Origin: Synergistaceae bacterium
Lineage (GTDB): Bacteria > Synergistota > Synergistia > Synergistales > Aminobacteriaceae
Reading direction: 5' to 3'
DNA: 11,175 bases
NCBI GenBank assembly: GCA_009784305.1
Contig: WRBZ01000015.1
Location: forward strand, 1-11,175
Shown: positions 1 to 7,497 of the stretch, in pieces
How the letters are laid out: every line of letters starts with the position of its first letter
Position numbering within the stretch: position 1 is the first letter of the stretch
The notes under the pieces: generated by a model
The model's input: only the letters and a program-made list of their open reading frames with translations
Database searches by the model: none
What the model was told of the DNA's origin: nothing
Position numbers and translations under genes: made by a program

Positions 1-1373
1 AACCAGCCGAGGTACTTCTGATAGACCGCTTTGACGTTAAAGACCGTGGCGCCGTAATATCCCCGGTTGTACCACTCCTTTGCCAGTTCCGGCGGGAACT
101 CGAATACTTCCGCTATTTCCCTCATGTCGTAGCCCTTGTTCATCAGGAATACGGTCTGATCGTGAAGGTAGCGGTACAGACGGCTCTGCTTGCCAATATA
201 TTCATTTATTGCGTCTTTGCCCCAGCGCGGCCAGGTATGCGGGCCCCATGCGGAATCTGCCAGACCTGAGTCAACCCACTGCCGTTTCATCTCGTCGAGG
301 GCGCTGCTCCATGCTATTGTATCCCGTACCACAGCGCCACGAGGCGTTAGGATGTTGTGCTGTGTTTGATTGCATATCTCGGCGAGGCAAATTGATTTAT
401 AGTCCGGGAAAAACATCACCATCTGAGCAGGGGCTTCGGTATTTGGAGCCATGATGAATTTGACTTCCATTCCATCGAACGTGTCGGGGCCGTCTTGCGC
501 AATAATTTTCTTCGGTGGTACCAGCCCGCTTGTCCCCGAACCGGAACCTATTGCGAGCCCGTTGTTTACTTGTCCGTGTCCCTCCGGTATGGGCAATGAC
601 CATAGCGGTATTCCGTACATCCACCGCGCACGCCCTGACATTGCGCCCCCAGCCGTCACGTTTTCGGAGACGGTCGCTTCAATGAATCCCTCCGGAGCGA
701 CGATCTCAACGTTATTCGCCGCCTTCCCGCTGTCCTCCAGTACGCCCAGTATGCCCCCGTAGTGGTCAAGATGGCTGTGAGTGTAAATGACAGTGTGGAT
801 TTTCTTATTCTGCTTCTCCGCAGGCAGATGACTGTAGAGGAGCTTCACAGCCGCAGCGGCCGATTCCCTGTAGCTCATCACGTCGACCACGATGAAACCG
901 TTCTTAGTCTCGACGAAGCTCATGTTTGCCACATCGTAGCCCCGCACCTGATAAATTTTACATTCCTCTCCGTCTATTATGAACGACTCGACCTCGTAGA
1001 GCCCGTAGTTAACGTTCAGAATAGCCGAACGCCAGAGGCTCGGGTTCACCGTATCGGGAAACTGTCCGGGTTTCGAGATGTCGCCGCTTATGTAGGCATA
1101 TCTACTCATATCCCATACGACACCTCCTGAGCTATTCGTTATCTTCAGCGGTTCCGGATCGTCCTTCGCGACGCGCGCAATGAAACCCTTCTCCACCCAA
1201 TCGGCATCCCTCCTGTCGGTGTAGTCGAAAGACGCCGTCTTGTACTTCGCGTTATTGTTTATTGTGAACTGGGTGGGGGATTTGGAGGCTCCCTCCGTCA
1301 CTCCTGCAAAAAACGCCGCGAAGACCGCGAAAACAAGCGCATATTTCCAAACTCTCAGTACCGCTTTTCCCAT
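1..1373 (-). CDS. Exported alkylsulfatase, metallo-beta-lactamase fold (SdsA1/YjcS-like), C-terminus cut off by window edge
   Basis: The frame is open from ATG at 1373 to base 1: 457 codons of a family usually about 650 residues long. AGGTGA at 1381-1386 (minus sense) is a good ribosome binding site and fixes the start. Residues 1-29 look like a Sec signal peptide: basic start, hydrophobic VFAVFAAFFAG, then small residues. The zinc motif THSHLDH lies at 198-204 (H199, H201, D203, H204), followed by YGG. Two acidic ligands follow: E313 in NTEAPAQ and E332 in LAE, 19 residues apart as in SdsA1. HNILTPRGA then matches the family's HNLYTLRGA-type segment, and H379 in GPHTWPRWG is probably a further conserved histidine. 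The family hydrolyses primary or secondary alkyl sulfate esters to alcohol and sulfate. By its signal peptide the enzyme would act outside the cytoplasm. The alkyl-binding and SCP2-like C-terminal domains would lie beyond the window. Family assignment is firm; the substrate is inferred. Confidence 0.9.
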   Translation of the reverse strand, partial: MGKAVLRVWKYALVFAVFAAFFAGVTEGASKSPTQFTINNNAKYKTASFDYTDRRDADWVEKGFIARVAKDDPEPLKITNSSGGVVWDMSRYAYISGDISKPGQFPDTVNPSLWRSAILNVNYGLYEVESFIIDGEECKIYQVRGYDVANMSFVETKNGFIVVDVMSYRESAAAAVKLLYSHLPAEKQNKKIHTVIYTHSHLDHYGGILGVLEDSGKAANNVEIVAPEGFIEATVSENVTAGGAMSGRARWMYGIPLWSLPIPEGHGQVNNGLAIGSGSGTSGLVPPKKIIAQDGPDTFDGMEVKFIMAPNTEAPAQMVMFFPDYKSICLAEICNQTQHNILTPRGAVVRDTIAWSSALDEMKRQWVDSGLADSAWGPHTWPRWGKDAINEYIGKQSRLYRYLHDQTVFLMNKGYDMREIAEVFEFPPELAKEWYNRGYYGATVFNVKAVYQKYLGW

Positions 1374-1451
1374 AGTTTTCTCACCTATCCTAATCTTTGT
1401 GAAAAGTAGAATTACTAAAAACTTACTTTTCTGAATTAATTTTCAAATTAA

Positions 1452-1457
1452 ATTATA
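1452..1457 (-). promoter_or_regulatory. Possible -10 box of the alkylsulfatase gene
   Basis: Read on the minus strand this is a perfect TATAAT in a very AT-rich stretch, about 80 bases upstream of the alkylsulfatase start. I see no good -35 hexamer at 16-18 bases upstream, so this is only a candidate. It would make the promoter region divergent with that of ctsR. Confidence 0.3.
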
Positions 1458-1499
1458 TCTCAACTGTGAAATGCGATACCCCTTTAACACTTGTTTTTT

Positions 1500-1533
1500 A
1501 TTGACTATTTTTGACCTTTTGATAAAATTGACT
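1500..1533 (+). promoter_or_regulatory. CtsR operator: tandem heptads plus a third half-site
   Basis: ATTGACTATTTTTGACC at 1500-1516 matches the known CtsR heptad-repeat operator (RGTCAAA-N3-RGTCAAA, seen here as its complement), except at its first base. A third half-site, TTGACT, follows at 1528-1533. The half-sites begin at 1501, 1511 and 1528. They overlap the likely promoter just upstream of ctsR, so the ctsR-clpC operon is very probably repressed by its own product. The motif match is seen directly; binding is inferred from the family. Confidence 0.85.
1501..1528 (+). promoter_or_regulatory. Likely promoter of the ctsR-clpC operon
   Basis: A -35-like TTGACT (1501-1506) is followed after 16 bases by TAAAAT (1523-1528) as a -10. 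The -35 box and spacer coincide with the CtsR operator, a typical arrangement for CtsR-repressed promoters. Transcription would start about 30 bases before the ctsR start codon. Confidence 0.6.
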
Positions 1534-1567
1534 AATCGGCAAAATGCCTTTGGAGGAATTTTTGTTT

Positions 1568-2050
1568 ATGTCAAGTTTGACCCACGCTATAGAAATATAT
1601 ATAAATGATCTTTTAAATGAGGCTGCTTCAGAATCCATGCTGTCCATAAGGCGAAAAGAGCTTGCACAGACTTTCGGCTGCGTCCCAAGCCAGATAAACT
1701 ATGTCCTGAGCAGTCGCTTCACTCAGGAGCAGGGATACATAGTCGAAAGCCAGCGTGGCGGGCATGGATATATAAGAATAGAGAAAATAAAACAGAATAC
1801 AACGGAAGACAAGCTCAACCATCTTGAAAAAGCTGTCGGAGAAACCATATCGTGGCAGGACGTACGTAAAAACCTGAGCATACTGCAAAAACGGGAAATC
1901 ATAACAACCCGTGAGCGGCTTTTGATAGAAGTGGCGTTGCGTCATTGCGATGAGCTTGGAGAGTCGCTGTTTGGCATTTCCTCCCATAAGAGGGAGGGCA
2001 TTCAGGCGGAATTATTGAAAAGAATGTTACGCAGCATCGTATTAGCGTAA
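1568..2050 (+). CDS. ctsR: Transcriptional repressor of class III heat-shock genes, CtsR
   Basis: CtsR is a dimeric winged-helix repressor of clp stress genes that lets go of DNA on heating. The protein has 160 residues, close to Bacillus CtsR. The N-terminal DNA-binding domain is clear: CVPSQINYV at 38-46, RFT at 50-52, GYIVES at 56-61 and RGGHGYIRI at 63-71, aligning with B. subtilis CtsR without gaps. Residues of about 85-155 form the helical C-terminal domain. I chose ATG at 1568 because GGAGGA (1552-1557) sits 10 bases upstream and residue numbering then matches B. subtilis. The ATG at 1544 would add eight residues and lacks a good ribosome site. Odd point: the glycine loop reads GGHG (64-67) instead of the usual GGGG; in B. 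subtilis this loop senses heat. It is first in an operon with clpC, 53 bases apart, and mcsA/mcsB are missing. Confidence 0.94.
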   Translation: MSSLTHAIEIYINDLLNEAASESMLSIRRKELAQTFGCVPSQINYVLSSRFTQEQGYIVESQRGGHGYIRIEKIKQNTTEDKLNHLEKAVGETISWQDVRKNLSILQKREIITTRERLLIEVALRHCDELGESLFGISSHKREGIQAELLKRMLRSIVLA

Positions 2051-2061
2051 GGGACGCTCGC

Positions 2062-2077
2062 AGGCGGGGGTTCGCCT
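2062..2077 (+). other. Small hairpin in the ctsR-clpC gap
   Basis: AGGCG (2062-2066) and CGCCT (2073-2077) can pair around a six-base loop in the 53-base gap between ctsR and clpC. There is no strong T-run after it, so it is unlikely to be a full terminator. It could be chance or a minor RNA-processing structure. The clpC ribosome site AAGGAG (2089-2094) follows. Confidence 0.25.
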
Positions 2078-2103
2078 TCAAATTTTGCAAGGAGTATAAA
2101 AAC

Positions 2104-4548
2104 ATGTGGCAATTTTTCACCGAAAGAGGAAAAAGAGTTATTCAGTTAGCTCACAAAAAAGCATTGGCTTTAGGTCATTCTAAAATAGAAGTAGAACACC
2201 TTCTCACGGGCTTGCTGGAGGAAGGCGAAGGCGGAGCGGTTCGTGTACTCATTTCGCTTGCAGTAGATATTGAGAAAGCTTTATTGAATCTGGATGCTTC
2301 ACTTCGTCACTTATCACCAACTTTGAAACTTATTGACCTGCCTTTGGGCGATAAACTTAAAAAGACTATTGATTCCGCTATGCGTGAGGCGCGCAACCTT
2401 GGCGTCAACCATGTCGGCACGGAGCACCTTCTGCTCGGCATACTTTCTCAACCGGACACTTACGCATGCCAGTTTTTACATTCCCTCGGCGTAAACCTCG
2501 CGGATGCGCAGCGCGAAATTTCCTCTGTGCTTTTGACCTCAGATGGCAGGAGGGTGGAAAAGCTCAGCGATAAGATAAAGCAAAAGTCCAAATCAAAAAC
2601 TCCAACGCTTGACCCTCTTGGTATCGACCTCACGGCACGGGCAAGAGAAGGGCTTCTTGACCCCGTGATAGGCAGAAACAAGGAAATTAAGAGAGTCATG
2701 CAAGTTTTATGCCGAAGGACAAAATGTAACCCAGTGCTTATAGGCGACCCTGGAGTAGGAAAAACCGCTGTGGTGGAAGGAGTTGCGCAGGTGCTCTCTT
2801 CAAGCGGCGCTCCGGAAGTGCTTCAAAATCGCCGCATAATGCAGCTCAATGTAGGAAGCCTTGTCGCGGGAACAAAATACAGGGGAGAATTTGAAGAGCG
2901 TATCCGCAAGATAATAAAAGAAGTCTCGGAATCAAAGGAAGTTATCCTGTTTATAGATGAGATGCATATGCTTGTGGGAGCGGGCAGCGCTGAAGGCGCC
3001 ATGGATGCAGCCAACATGCTCAAACCTGCCCTTGCGAGGGGAGATTTTCAAGTCATAGGCGCAACGACACAGGAAGAATACCGAAAGTATATCGAACGCG
3101 ATGCAGCGCTTGAGAGGCGCTTCCAGCCGGTGAAGATAGATGAACCTTCAATAGATGAATCAGTTCGCATCCTTTACGGATTACGCCCGCGATATGAAGA
3201 ACATCACAAAGCAGTGATATCCGATGATGCCCTCACTGCGGCGGCGAACCTGTCCGCGCGTTACATACGGGACCGCTTCCTGCCCGACAAGGGCATAGAC
3301 CTCATAGATGAAGCCAGCGCGCGGGCGAAACTTAACACCATTTCCCCTCCCGATATCATTAAGGAAATCGAGGAGGAGATAGCCGACGTCTGCTCAAAAA
3401 AGGAAACCGCGATAGCGGAACAGGATTTTGAGAACGCGGGCAAACTGCGTAACGAGGAAATGCGCCTTGTCGTTAAGCTCGACAAAGCGCGGAATGAATG
3501 GAAAACCGGCCACTCCAAAGAAAAGCCTTTTATTTCAGAAAATGATATAGCTGAAATAGTAGCCGAATGGACAGGCGTACCGGTTCAGCATATAAACGAA
3601 GGGGAAGCTTCAAGGCTCCTGCGCATGGAGGAGGAGATATCCTCAAGGCTTATAGGACAGGACGAAGCGGTTGGAGCTGTTGCCAGAGCCATAAGAAGGG
3701 CAAGAAGCGGGCTCAAGGACCCGAAACGCCCGATAGGGAGCTTTTTGTTCCTTGGCCCCACGGGAGTGGGGAAAACCGAACTCGCGCGCTGTTTGGCGAA
3801 ATTCCTGTTCGGAAATGAAGATGCCATTATTCGCATCGACATGAGTGAATTTATGGAGAAACATGAGGTATCAAAACTAATGGGAGCTCCTCCGGGATAC
3901 ATAGGGCATGATGAAGGCGGCAGGCTTACTGGAATGGTAAGGAAACGCCCTTATTCGGTGATTCTTTTCGATGAGGTAGAAAAAGCTCATCATGATGTGT
4001 TCAACCTTCTACTTCAAATACTCGAGGACGGAACGCTGACCGACGGACACGGCAGACGGGCGGATTTTAGAAATACGGTCGTAATAATGACAAGCAATGT
4101 CGGCGCGCATGAAATGGCAAAGGACTCACCGCTCGGATTTTCCTCAGGCGGAACTCAAAGCGCTCAGGGATGGGAGCGCACCAAGAAAAACATACTCAGC
4201 GAAGTGAACCGGTTGTTCAGGCCGGAGTTTTTAAACAGGATAGATGACACGATAGTATTTAAACCGCTTGAAAGAAATGAACTTATGCGCATTGTTGAAA
4301 TAATGCTTTCTGATGTTGAAAGCAGGCTCAGCAGCCAAGGTATAGGACTTGATATATCCGAAGAGGTGAAATCAATGCTCATAGATAAGGGATTCCAGCC
4401 AAAATATGGAGCACGCCCGCTTAGAAGGGCAATTCAGACCATATTGGAAAACCGCTTGGCAGACTCCGTTCTTGAAGGTAAAATTACAAAAGGTTCACAT
4501 ATTGATATTACGGTCGGGGAGAATGGTATTTCGTTTGCAACAAAATGA
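2104..4548 (+). CDS. clpC: ATP-dependent Clp protease ATPase subunit ClpC
   Basis: ClpC is a cytoplasmic AAA+ unfoldase that forms a hexamer and feeds unfolded or tagged proteins to ClpP. At 814 residues it has the usual ClpC length. Order of parts: double Clp N domain (1 to about 150); first ATPase with Walker A GDPGVGKT (214-221) and Walker B VILFIDE (280-286); a UVR/middle-domain coiled segment (about 424-460, [20 protein letters not shown]), which separates ClpC from ClpA and ClpB; second ATPase with Walker A GPTGVGKT (551-558) and Walker B ILFDE (620-624); MTSN at 662-665; and a ClpP-docking LGF loop (677-679). [10 protein letters not shown] and [12 protein letters not shown] near the end are the usual second-ATPase arginine and sensor regions. 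AAGGAG (2089-2094) supports the start. It is co-transcribed with ctsR, so it is probably heat-induced through release of CtsR. The McsA/McsB partners of the Bacillus operon are not present here. Confidence 0.97.
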   Translation: MWQFFTERGKRVIQLAHKKALALGHSKIEVEHLLTGLLEEGEGGAVRVLISLAVDIEKALLNLDASLRHLSPTLKLIDLPLGDKLKKTIDSAMREARNLGVNHVGTEHLLLGILSQPDTYACQFLHSLGVNLADAQREISSVLLTSDGRRVEKLSDKIKQKSKSKTPTLDPLGIDLTARAREGLLDPVIGRNKEIKRVMQVLCRRTKCNPVLIGDPGVGKTAVVEGVAQVLSSSGAPEVLQNRRIMQLNVGSLVAGTKYRGEFEERIRKIIKEVSESKEVILFIDEMHMLVGAGSAEGAMDAANMLKPALARGDFQVIGATTQEEYRKYIERDAALERRFQPVKIDEPSIDESVRILYGLRPRYEEHHKAVISDDALTAAANLSARYIRDRFLPDKGIDLIDEASARAKLNTISPPDIIKEIEEEIADVCSKKETAIAEQDFENAGKLRNEEMRLVVKLDKARNEWKTGHSKEKPFISENDIAEIVAEWTGVPVQHINEGEASRLLRMEEEISSRLIGQDEAVGAVARAIRRARSGLKDPKRPIGSFLFLGPTGVGKTELARCLAKFLFGNEDAIIRIDMSEFMEKHEVSKLMGAPPGYIGHDEGGRLTGMVRKRPYSVILFDEVEKAHHDVFNLLLQILEDGTLTDGHGRRADFRNTVVIMTSNVGAHEMAKDSPLGFSSGGTQSAQGWERTKKNILSEVNRLFRPEFLNRIDDTIVFKPLERNELMRIVEIMLSDVESRLSSQGIGLDISEEVKSMLIDKGFQPKYGARPLRRAIQTILENRLADSVLEGKITKGSHIDITVGENGISFATK

Positions 4549-4562
4549 GATAGAAGGGGGGA

Positions 4563-5303
4563 ATGAATTTGTTTTTTGACATACACGTTCACACAGAGGA
4601 GTATTCCATGGATTCTCAACTGCCGTTGCGCAAGCTTCTGGCAGAGGCGACGGAAATGAAATTGTCCGGTATTTGCATAACCGATCACGACACGCAGGCT
4701 CTTTACCCTAAAGCCGAGGCCCTAAGTAAAGAATCCGGCATGCTTGTGATAGTCGGATTGGAATATTCATGTCATGAAGGGCATTTGCTTGTTTTCGGAG
4801 CTCCAAATCTTAAAAGATCATATTTACCTTTGGGCGATGTATTGAATGAAGTAAAAGCACAAGGAGGCATCTCCATAGCTGCTCATCCGTTTCGCTGGGA
4901 TTCCCCGAATATGGGAAGCGCGATGCAAAAACATATCTCTTTACTGGATGGCGTAGAGGCCTTTAATGGAGGGGCAACAGCGGAAGAAAACCTGCTTGCC
5001 TACGACTTTGCGATTGAAAACGGACTTCCGGTTCTTGGAGGGAGCGACGCGCATCACGCGGCAAGGATAGGAAGGTTTATCACTGATTTCAATATACCTT
5101 TGAAGAATGAGAAAGATTTTATAAGAGCTATAATAAAATCCAAAACAAATAAAAAGGGGCTGGAAAGCATAAGCGTCGCCGCTCTTAAAGGGTCAAGCTT
5201 CGTGCCGGCTTATTCATACGAAAAAAAGTTGCATGAACGCTCCTCTCCGCCCCGTGTAAGATCTATAAAAGATATTCTGAACGCGCCCCGCAATAAGTTT
5301 TAG
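4563..5303 (+). CDS. PHP-domain metal-dependent phosphoesterase
   Basis: The PHP domain is a metal-binding barrel that hydrolyses phosphate esters. Here the motifs are complete: DIHVHT (D6, H8, H10), ITDHD (39-43), GLE with E67, H74, AAHPFR with H108, EAFNG (132-136) and GGSDAH with D162 and H164. The protein has 246 residues, with the domain covering about 1-175 and a basic C-terminal tail. This stand-alone size fits the family of small PHP phosphoesterases that includes histidinol-phosphatase-like and nucleotide 3',5'-bisphosphate-processing enzymes; the substrate cannot be told from sequence. The start ATG follows a G-rich ribosome site (AGAAGG at 4552-4557) only 14 bases after the clpC stop, so it is probably the third gene of the ctsR operon. 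It ends 5 bases from the end of cheR on the other strand. Confidence 0.85.
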   Translation: MNLFFDIHVHTEEYSMDSQLPLRKLLAEATEMKLSGICITDHDTQALYPKAEALSKESGMLVIVGLEYSCHEGHLLVFGAPNLKRSYLPLGDVLNEVKAQGGISIAAHPFRWDSPNMGSAMQKHISLLDGVEAFNGGATAEENLLAYDFAIENGLPVLGGSDAHHAARIGRFITDFNIPLKNEKDFIRAIIKSKTNKKGLESISVAALKGSSFVPAYSYEKKLHERSSPPRVRSIKDILNAPRNKF

Positions 5304-5323
5304 ATATCTTAAGCGCGCCCCGC
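5282..5323. repeat. Direct 10-bp repeat flanking the convergent stops of the PHP gene and cheR
   Basis: CGCGCCCCGC occurs at 5282-5291 and again at 5314-5323. It flanks an 8-bp palindrome AGATATCT (5302-5309) between the two stop codons. The repeat sits in both coding ends and may be chance. No T-run hairpin is visible in the 5-base gap, so any terminator must lie within the opposing gene. Confidence 0.4.
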
Positions 5324-6151
5324 GGCGGAAATGGGTTTCCTGTACAGGAACGACCCGGAATTTTCGAGGCCCAGCGATTTATACTCAAAAATCTGCTCGG
5401 TTGAACCTACGAGAAAATACCCTCCCGGGGCGAGGGCGTCCGAAAATTTCTTGTATAGGTGAGTTTTTGTCTCAGGAGTAAAATAAATTACCACGTTACG
5501 GCATAGAATAAGGTCAAATGCATCCGCAAATCTATCCTCGATCATGTTCATCTTTTTGAATGTGACCCTGTTTTTTACCTCCTGAGTAACAGCGTAATTC
5601 TCCCCGTCGGTTGTCGTAAAGAACCTTGCAAGATAATCCTTTGGGACACTCGTAAGCTGACGTTTCAAATACTGACCCTTTTTAGCTATCGCCATTGCGC
5701 CATCGTCAATATCAACTGCAAGCACTGGTGTATGCAAATCGAGCCCCAGCACTATTGACAGTATGGCAAGCGAATACGGTTCTTCCCCCGTGGCACATCC
5801 GCAGCTCCATAGCTTGATCCTTTTATTCCCCCTCAGCTTTATAAGATCAGGCAAAATAGTATCGCGTAATCTCCACCATTGAGAATCGTTCCTGAAAAAT
5901 TCCGAAACGTTTATCGTAAGGTAGTCGAGAAATTCTCTTAGTTTCTCGTCATTTTTTTCTATTGTTTCAAAATATTTCTCATACTCCTTGTCCTTCAAAC
6001 CCCATCGTTGCATGAGCATGTGAGTACGGCGGTGGATTTGATCCTTGTACGAGTTCAGGTCGATTCCGGTGATCTTCTTAAATTTCTGCTTAAAAACTCC
6101 GTAACCGGGGTCGTTGTACTTTACATTGTCTTCAGAAGCAGTTTTGTCCAT
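5309..6151 (-). CDS. cheR: Chemoreceptor glutamate methyltransferase CheR
   Basis: CheR transfers methyl groups from S-adenosylmethionine to glutamates of chemoreceptors, setting adaptation in chemotaxis. The 280-residue length is typical. Residues about 15-80 are the helical N domain, with NVSEFFR (81-87) as the hinge-proximal motif. The SAM-binding loop is SCGCATGEEPYS (116-127), followed by the acidic AVDIDD strand, LILCRNVVIYF, and GGYFLVGSTEQI near the C-terminus. The start ATG lies 4 bases after the frr stop, and its GGAGGA ribosome site sits inside the last frr codons, so translation is probably coupled to frr. No other chemotaxis gene is visible. Its place behind rpsB-tsf-pyrH-frr is unusual. 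A role on receptors is inferred from the family; some CheR homologues serve other signalling systems. Confidence 0.93.
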   Translation of the reverse strand: MDKTASEDNVKYNDPGYGVFKQKFKKITGIDLNSYKDQIHRRTHMLMQRWGLKDKEYEKYFETIEKNDEKLREFLDYLTINVSEFFRNDSQWWRLRDTILPDLIKLRGNKRIKLWSCGCATGEEPYSLAILSIVLGLDLHTPVLAVDIDDGAMAIAKKGQYLKRQLTSVPKDYLARFFTTTDGENYAVTQEVKNRVTFKKMNMIEDRFADAFDLILCRNVVIYFTPETKTHLYKKFSDALAPGGYFLVGSTEQIFEYKSLGLENSGSFLYRKPISAAGRA

Positions 6152-6155
6152 CGCG

Positions 6156-6713
6156 TTATTCCTCCATTATCTCTTTTTCTTTCAGCTTTTGAACTTCATC
6201 AACTTTCTTGATATTCGCATCCGTGAGATCCTGAACTTCCTTGGAGTATTTTTTAAGGTCGTCCTCCGTTATTTCGGAATCCTTTTCTTTCTTTTTCAAG
6301 ACTTCCACCGTGTCGCGCCTGAGATTGCGCATAGCAATTTTCGCTTCCTCGGATTTTTTCGCCACAAGCTTTGTCAGCTCCACTCTGCGCTCCCTCGTCA
6401 ATTCGGGCATAGTGAGGCGGATATTCTCGCCGTCATTCATCGGGGTTATCCCGAGCGGAGAAGCAAGTATCGCCTTTTCTATGGCCTTCAGGCTACTTTT
6501 ATCATATGGGGCAATCAATATTTTTCTGCTTTCAGGTATGGAAATAGTTGCCATTTGTTTTAAAGGCGTAAGTGCGCCGAAATAATCAGCTTTTATATCC
6601 GACACAAGTCCGGTATGCGCCCTTCCCGTTCGTATAGCAACATATTCCGTCTTCAGGAATTCAAGAGTTTTTTCCATTTTTTCGGTCATCGACTTTATTT
6701 CAGCTTTTGGCAT
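6156..6713 (-). CDS. frr: Ribosome recycling factor
   Basis: RRF acts with EF-G to split post-termination ribosomes. At 185 residues it has the standard length. The N-terminal helix (KMEKTLEFLKTEYVAIRTGRAH), the small beta domain (YFGALTPLKQMATISIPESRKILIAPYDKSSLKAIEKAI), and the long C-terminal helices beginning RLTMPELTRERRVELTKLVAKKSEEAKIA are all recognisable. The GRA and LTRERR segments carry conserved positions for ribosome contact. The start ATG lies one base after the pyrH stop, with GGAGGTG inside the end of pyrH as its ribosome site. It is probably translated in step with pyrH. The final codons contain the ribosome site of cheR. Confidence 0.97.
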   Translation of the reverse strand: MPKAEIKSMTEKMEKTLEFLKTEYVAIRTGRAHTGLVSDIKADYFGALTPLKQMATISIPESRKILIAPYDKSSLKAIEKAILASPLGITPMNDGENIRLTMPELTRERRVELTKLVAKKSEEAKIAMRNLRRDTVEVLKKKEKDSEITEDDLKKYSKEVQDLTDANIKKVDEVQKLKEKEIMEE

Positions 6714-6714
6714 T

Positions 6715-7434
6715 TTAACGCACCTCCGATACGATAGTTCCTATCTTCTCTCCCCGGACAAGAAAGCCCGTGAGATTTCCTTCTTTCAATATATTTATCA
6801 CCGCTACCGGTATTTTGTTATCCATACAAAGGGAAAAAGCAGCCATGTCCATTACTTCAAGTCTTTTCGCAAGGACTTCATCATAAGTCAGTTCGTGAAA
6901 AAGAATGGCGTTACTGTCAATTTTTGGGTCAGCGTTGTATATCCCGTCAACTTTTGTTGCCTTTATCATGCAGCCGGCGCCAATTTCCGACGCTCTAAGC
7001 GCCGCGGCTGTATCCGTGGAAAAATATGGCGAGCCGGTCCCCGCCGCGAATATGACTATACGGTCCTTTTCCAAATGCCTCATAGCCCGCCTTCTTATAT
7101 AAGGTTCGGCTACCGATCTCATTTCTATCGCGGACTGCACCCGTGTCGGTATTTTCATTTGTTCCAGAGAATCCTGTAGGCAAAGTGCATTTATTATAGT
7201 TCCCAACATTCCCATATGATCGGCTTGAGAACGTTCTATCCCCAGTTTTTCGACCACTTTCCCCCGTACGATGTTTCCGCCTCCAATGACAATTGAGAGC
7301 TTCACTCCTGAGTTGTATACTTCGCATATCTCTTTGCATATCCGCTGTATGGTATCAAAATCAAACCCAAATTTACCGCTTCCCGCAAGAACTTCGCCTG
7401 ATAACTTCAAAAGAACGCTGTCAAATCTTCGCAT
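6715..7434 (-). CDS. pyrH: Uridylate kinase (UMP kinase)
   Basis: PyrH phosphorylates UMP to UDP with ATP and acts as a hexamer in pyrimidine nucleotide synthesis. Length is 239 residues, as usual for the bacterial amino-acid-kinase-fold enzyme. Visible motifs: LLKLSGE (8-14), [10 protein letters not shown] (49-58), [13 protein letters not shown] (72-84), [16 protein letters not shown] (129-144) with the D141 region for UMP binding, and [14 protein letters not shown] for nucleotide binding. AAGGAG just upstream fits the ATG at 7434. It lies between tsf and frr, the classic order. A strong hairpin with a T-run ends about 16 bases before the start, so full expression needs read-through or another promoter that I cannot identify. 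Confidence 0.97.
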   Translation of the reverse strand: MRRFDSVLLKLSGEVLAGSGKFGFDFDTIQRICKEICEVYNSGVKLSIVIGGGNIVRGKVVEKLGIERSQADHMGMLGTIINALCLQDSLEQMKIPTRVQSAIEMRSVAEPYIRRRAMRHLEKDRIVIFAAGTGSPYFSTDTAAALRASEIGAGCMIKATKVDGIYNADPKIDSNAILFHELTYDEVLAKRLEVMDMAAFSLCMDNKIPVAVINILKEGNLTGFLVRGEKIGTIVSEVR

Positions 7435-7449
7435 TGTCAGTCTCCTTAT

Positions 7450-7485
7450 AAAAAAACTCCGGCGGGTAACAGACCGGAGTTTTTT
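7450..7485 (-). terminator. Rho-independent terminator or attenuator between tsf and pyrH
   Basis: CTCCGG (7457-7462) pairs with CCGGAG (7474-7479), extended by A-T pairs from A and T runs on both sides, around an 11-base loop. In the minus sense the stem is followed by TTTTTTT (7456-7450). It starts 12 bases after the tsf stop codon. The flanking A and T runs make it look like a terminator in both directions. Because pyrH starts right after, it probably reduces rather than blocks downstream transcription. Confidence 0.8.
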
Positions 7486-7497
7486 CAGTTTTTCAAA

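Noticed and set aside
80..1130. Plus-strand open frames of 103-124 codons
   Set aside because: They lie antisense to the alkylsulfatase, whose motifs are unmistakable; their proteins show no recognisable domain and no ribosome sites.
1544..1567. Earlier ATG for ctsR at 1544
   Set aside because: It lacks a ribosome site, while GGAGGA lies between it and ATG 1568, and only the later start matches CtsR numbering.
1628..2120. Minus-strand open frames opposite ctsR
   Set aside because: Shadows of ctsR and the start of clpC; composition is implausible for real proteins.
6114..6585. Plus-strand open frames of 114 and 149 codons rich in F, L and S
   Set aside because: Antisense to frr and the cheR start; the phenylalanine-rich content is the complement of lysine and glutamate codons in frr.
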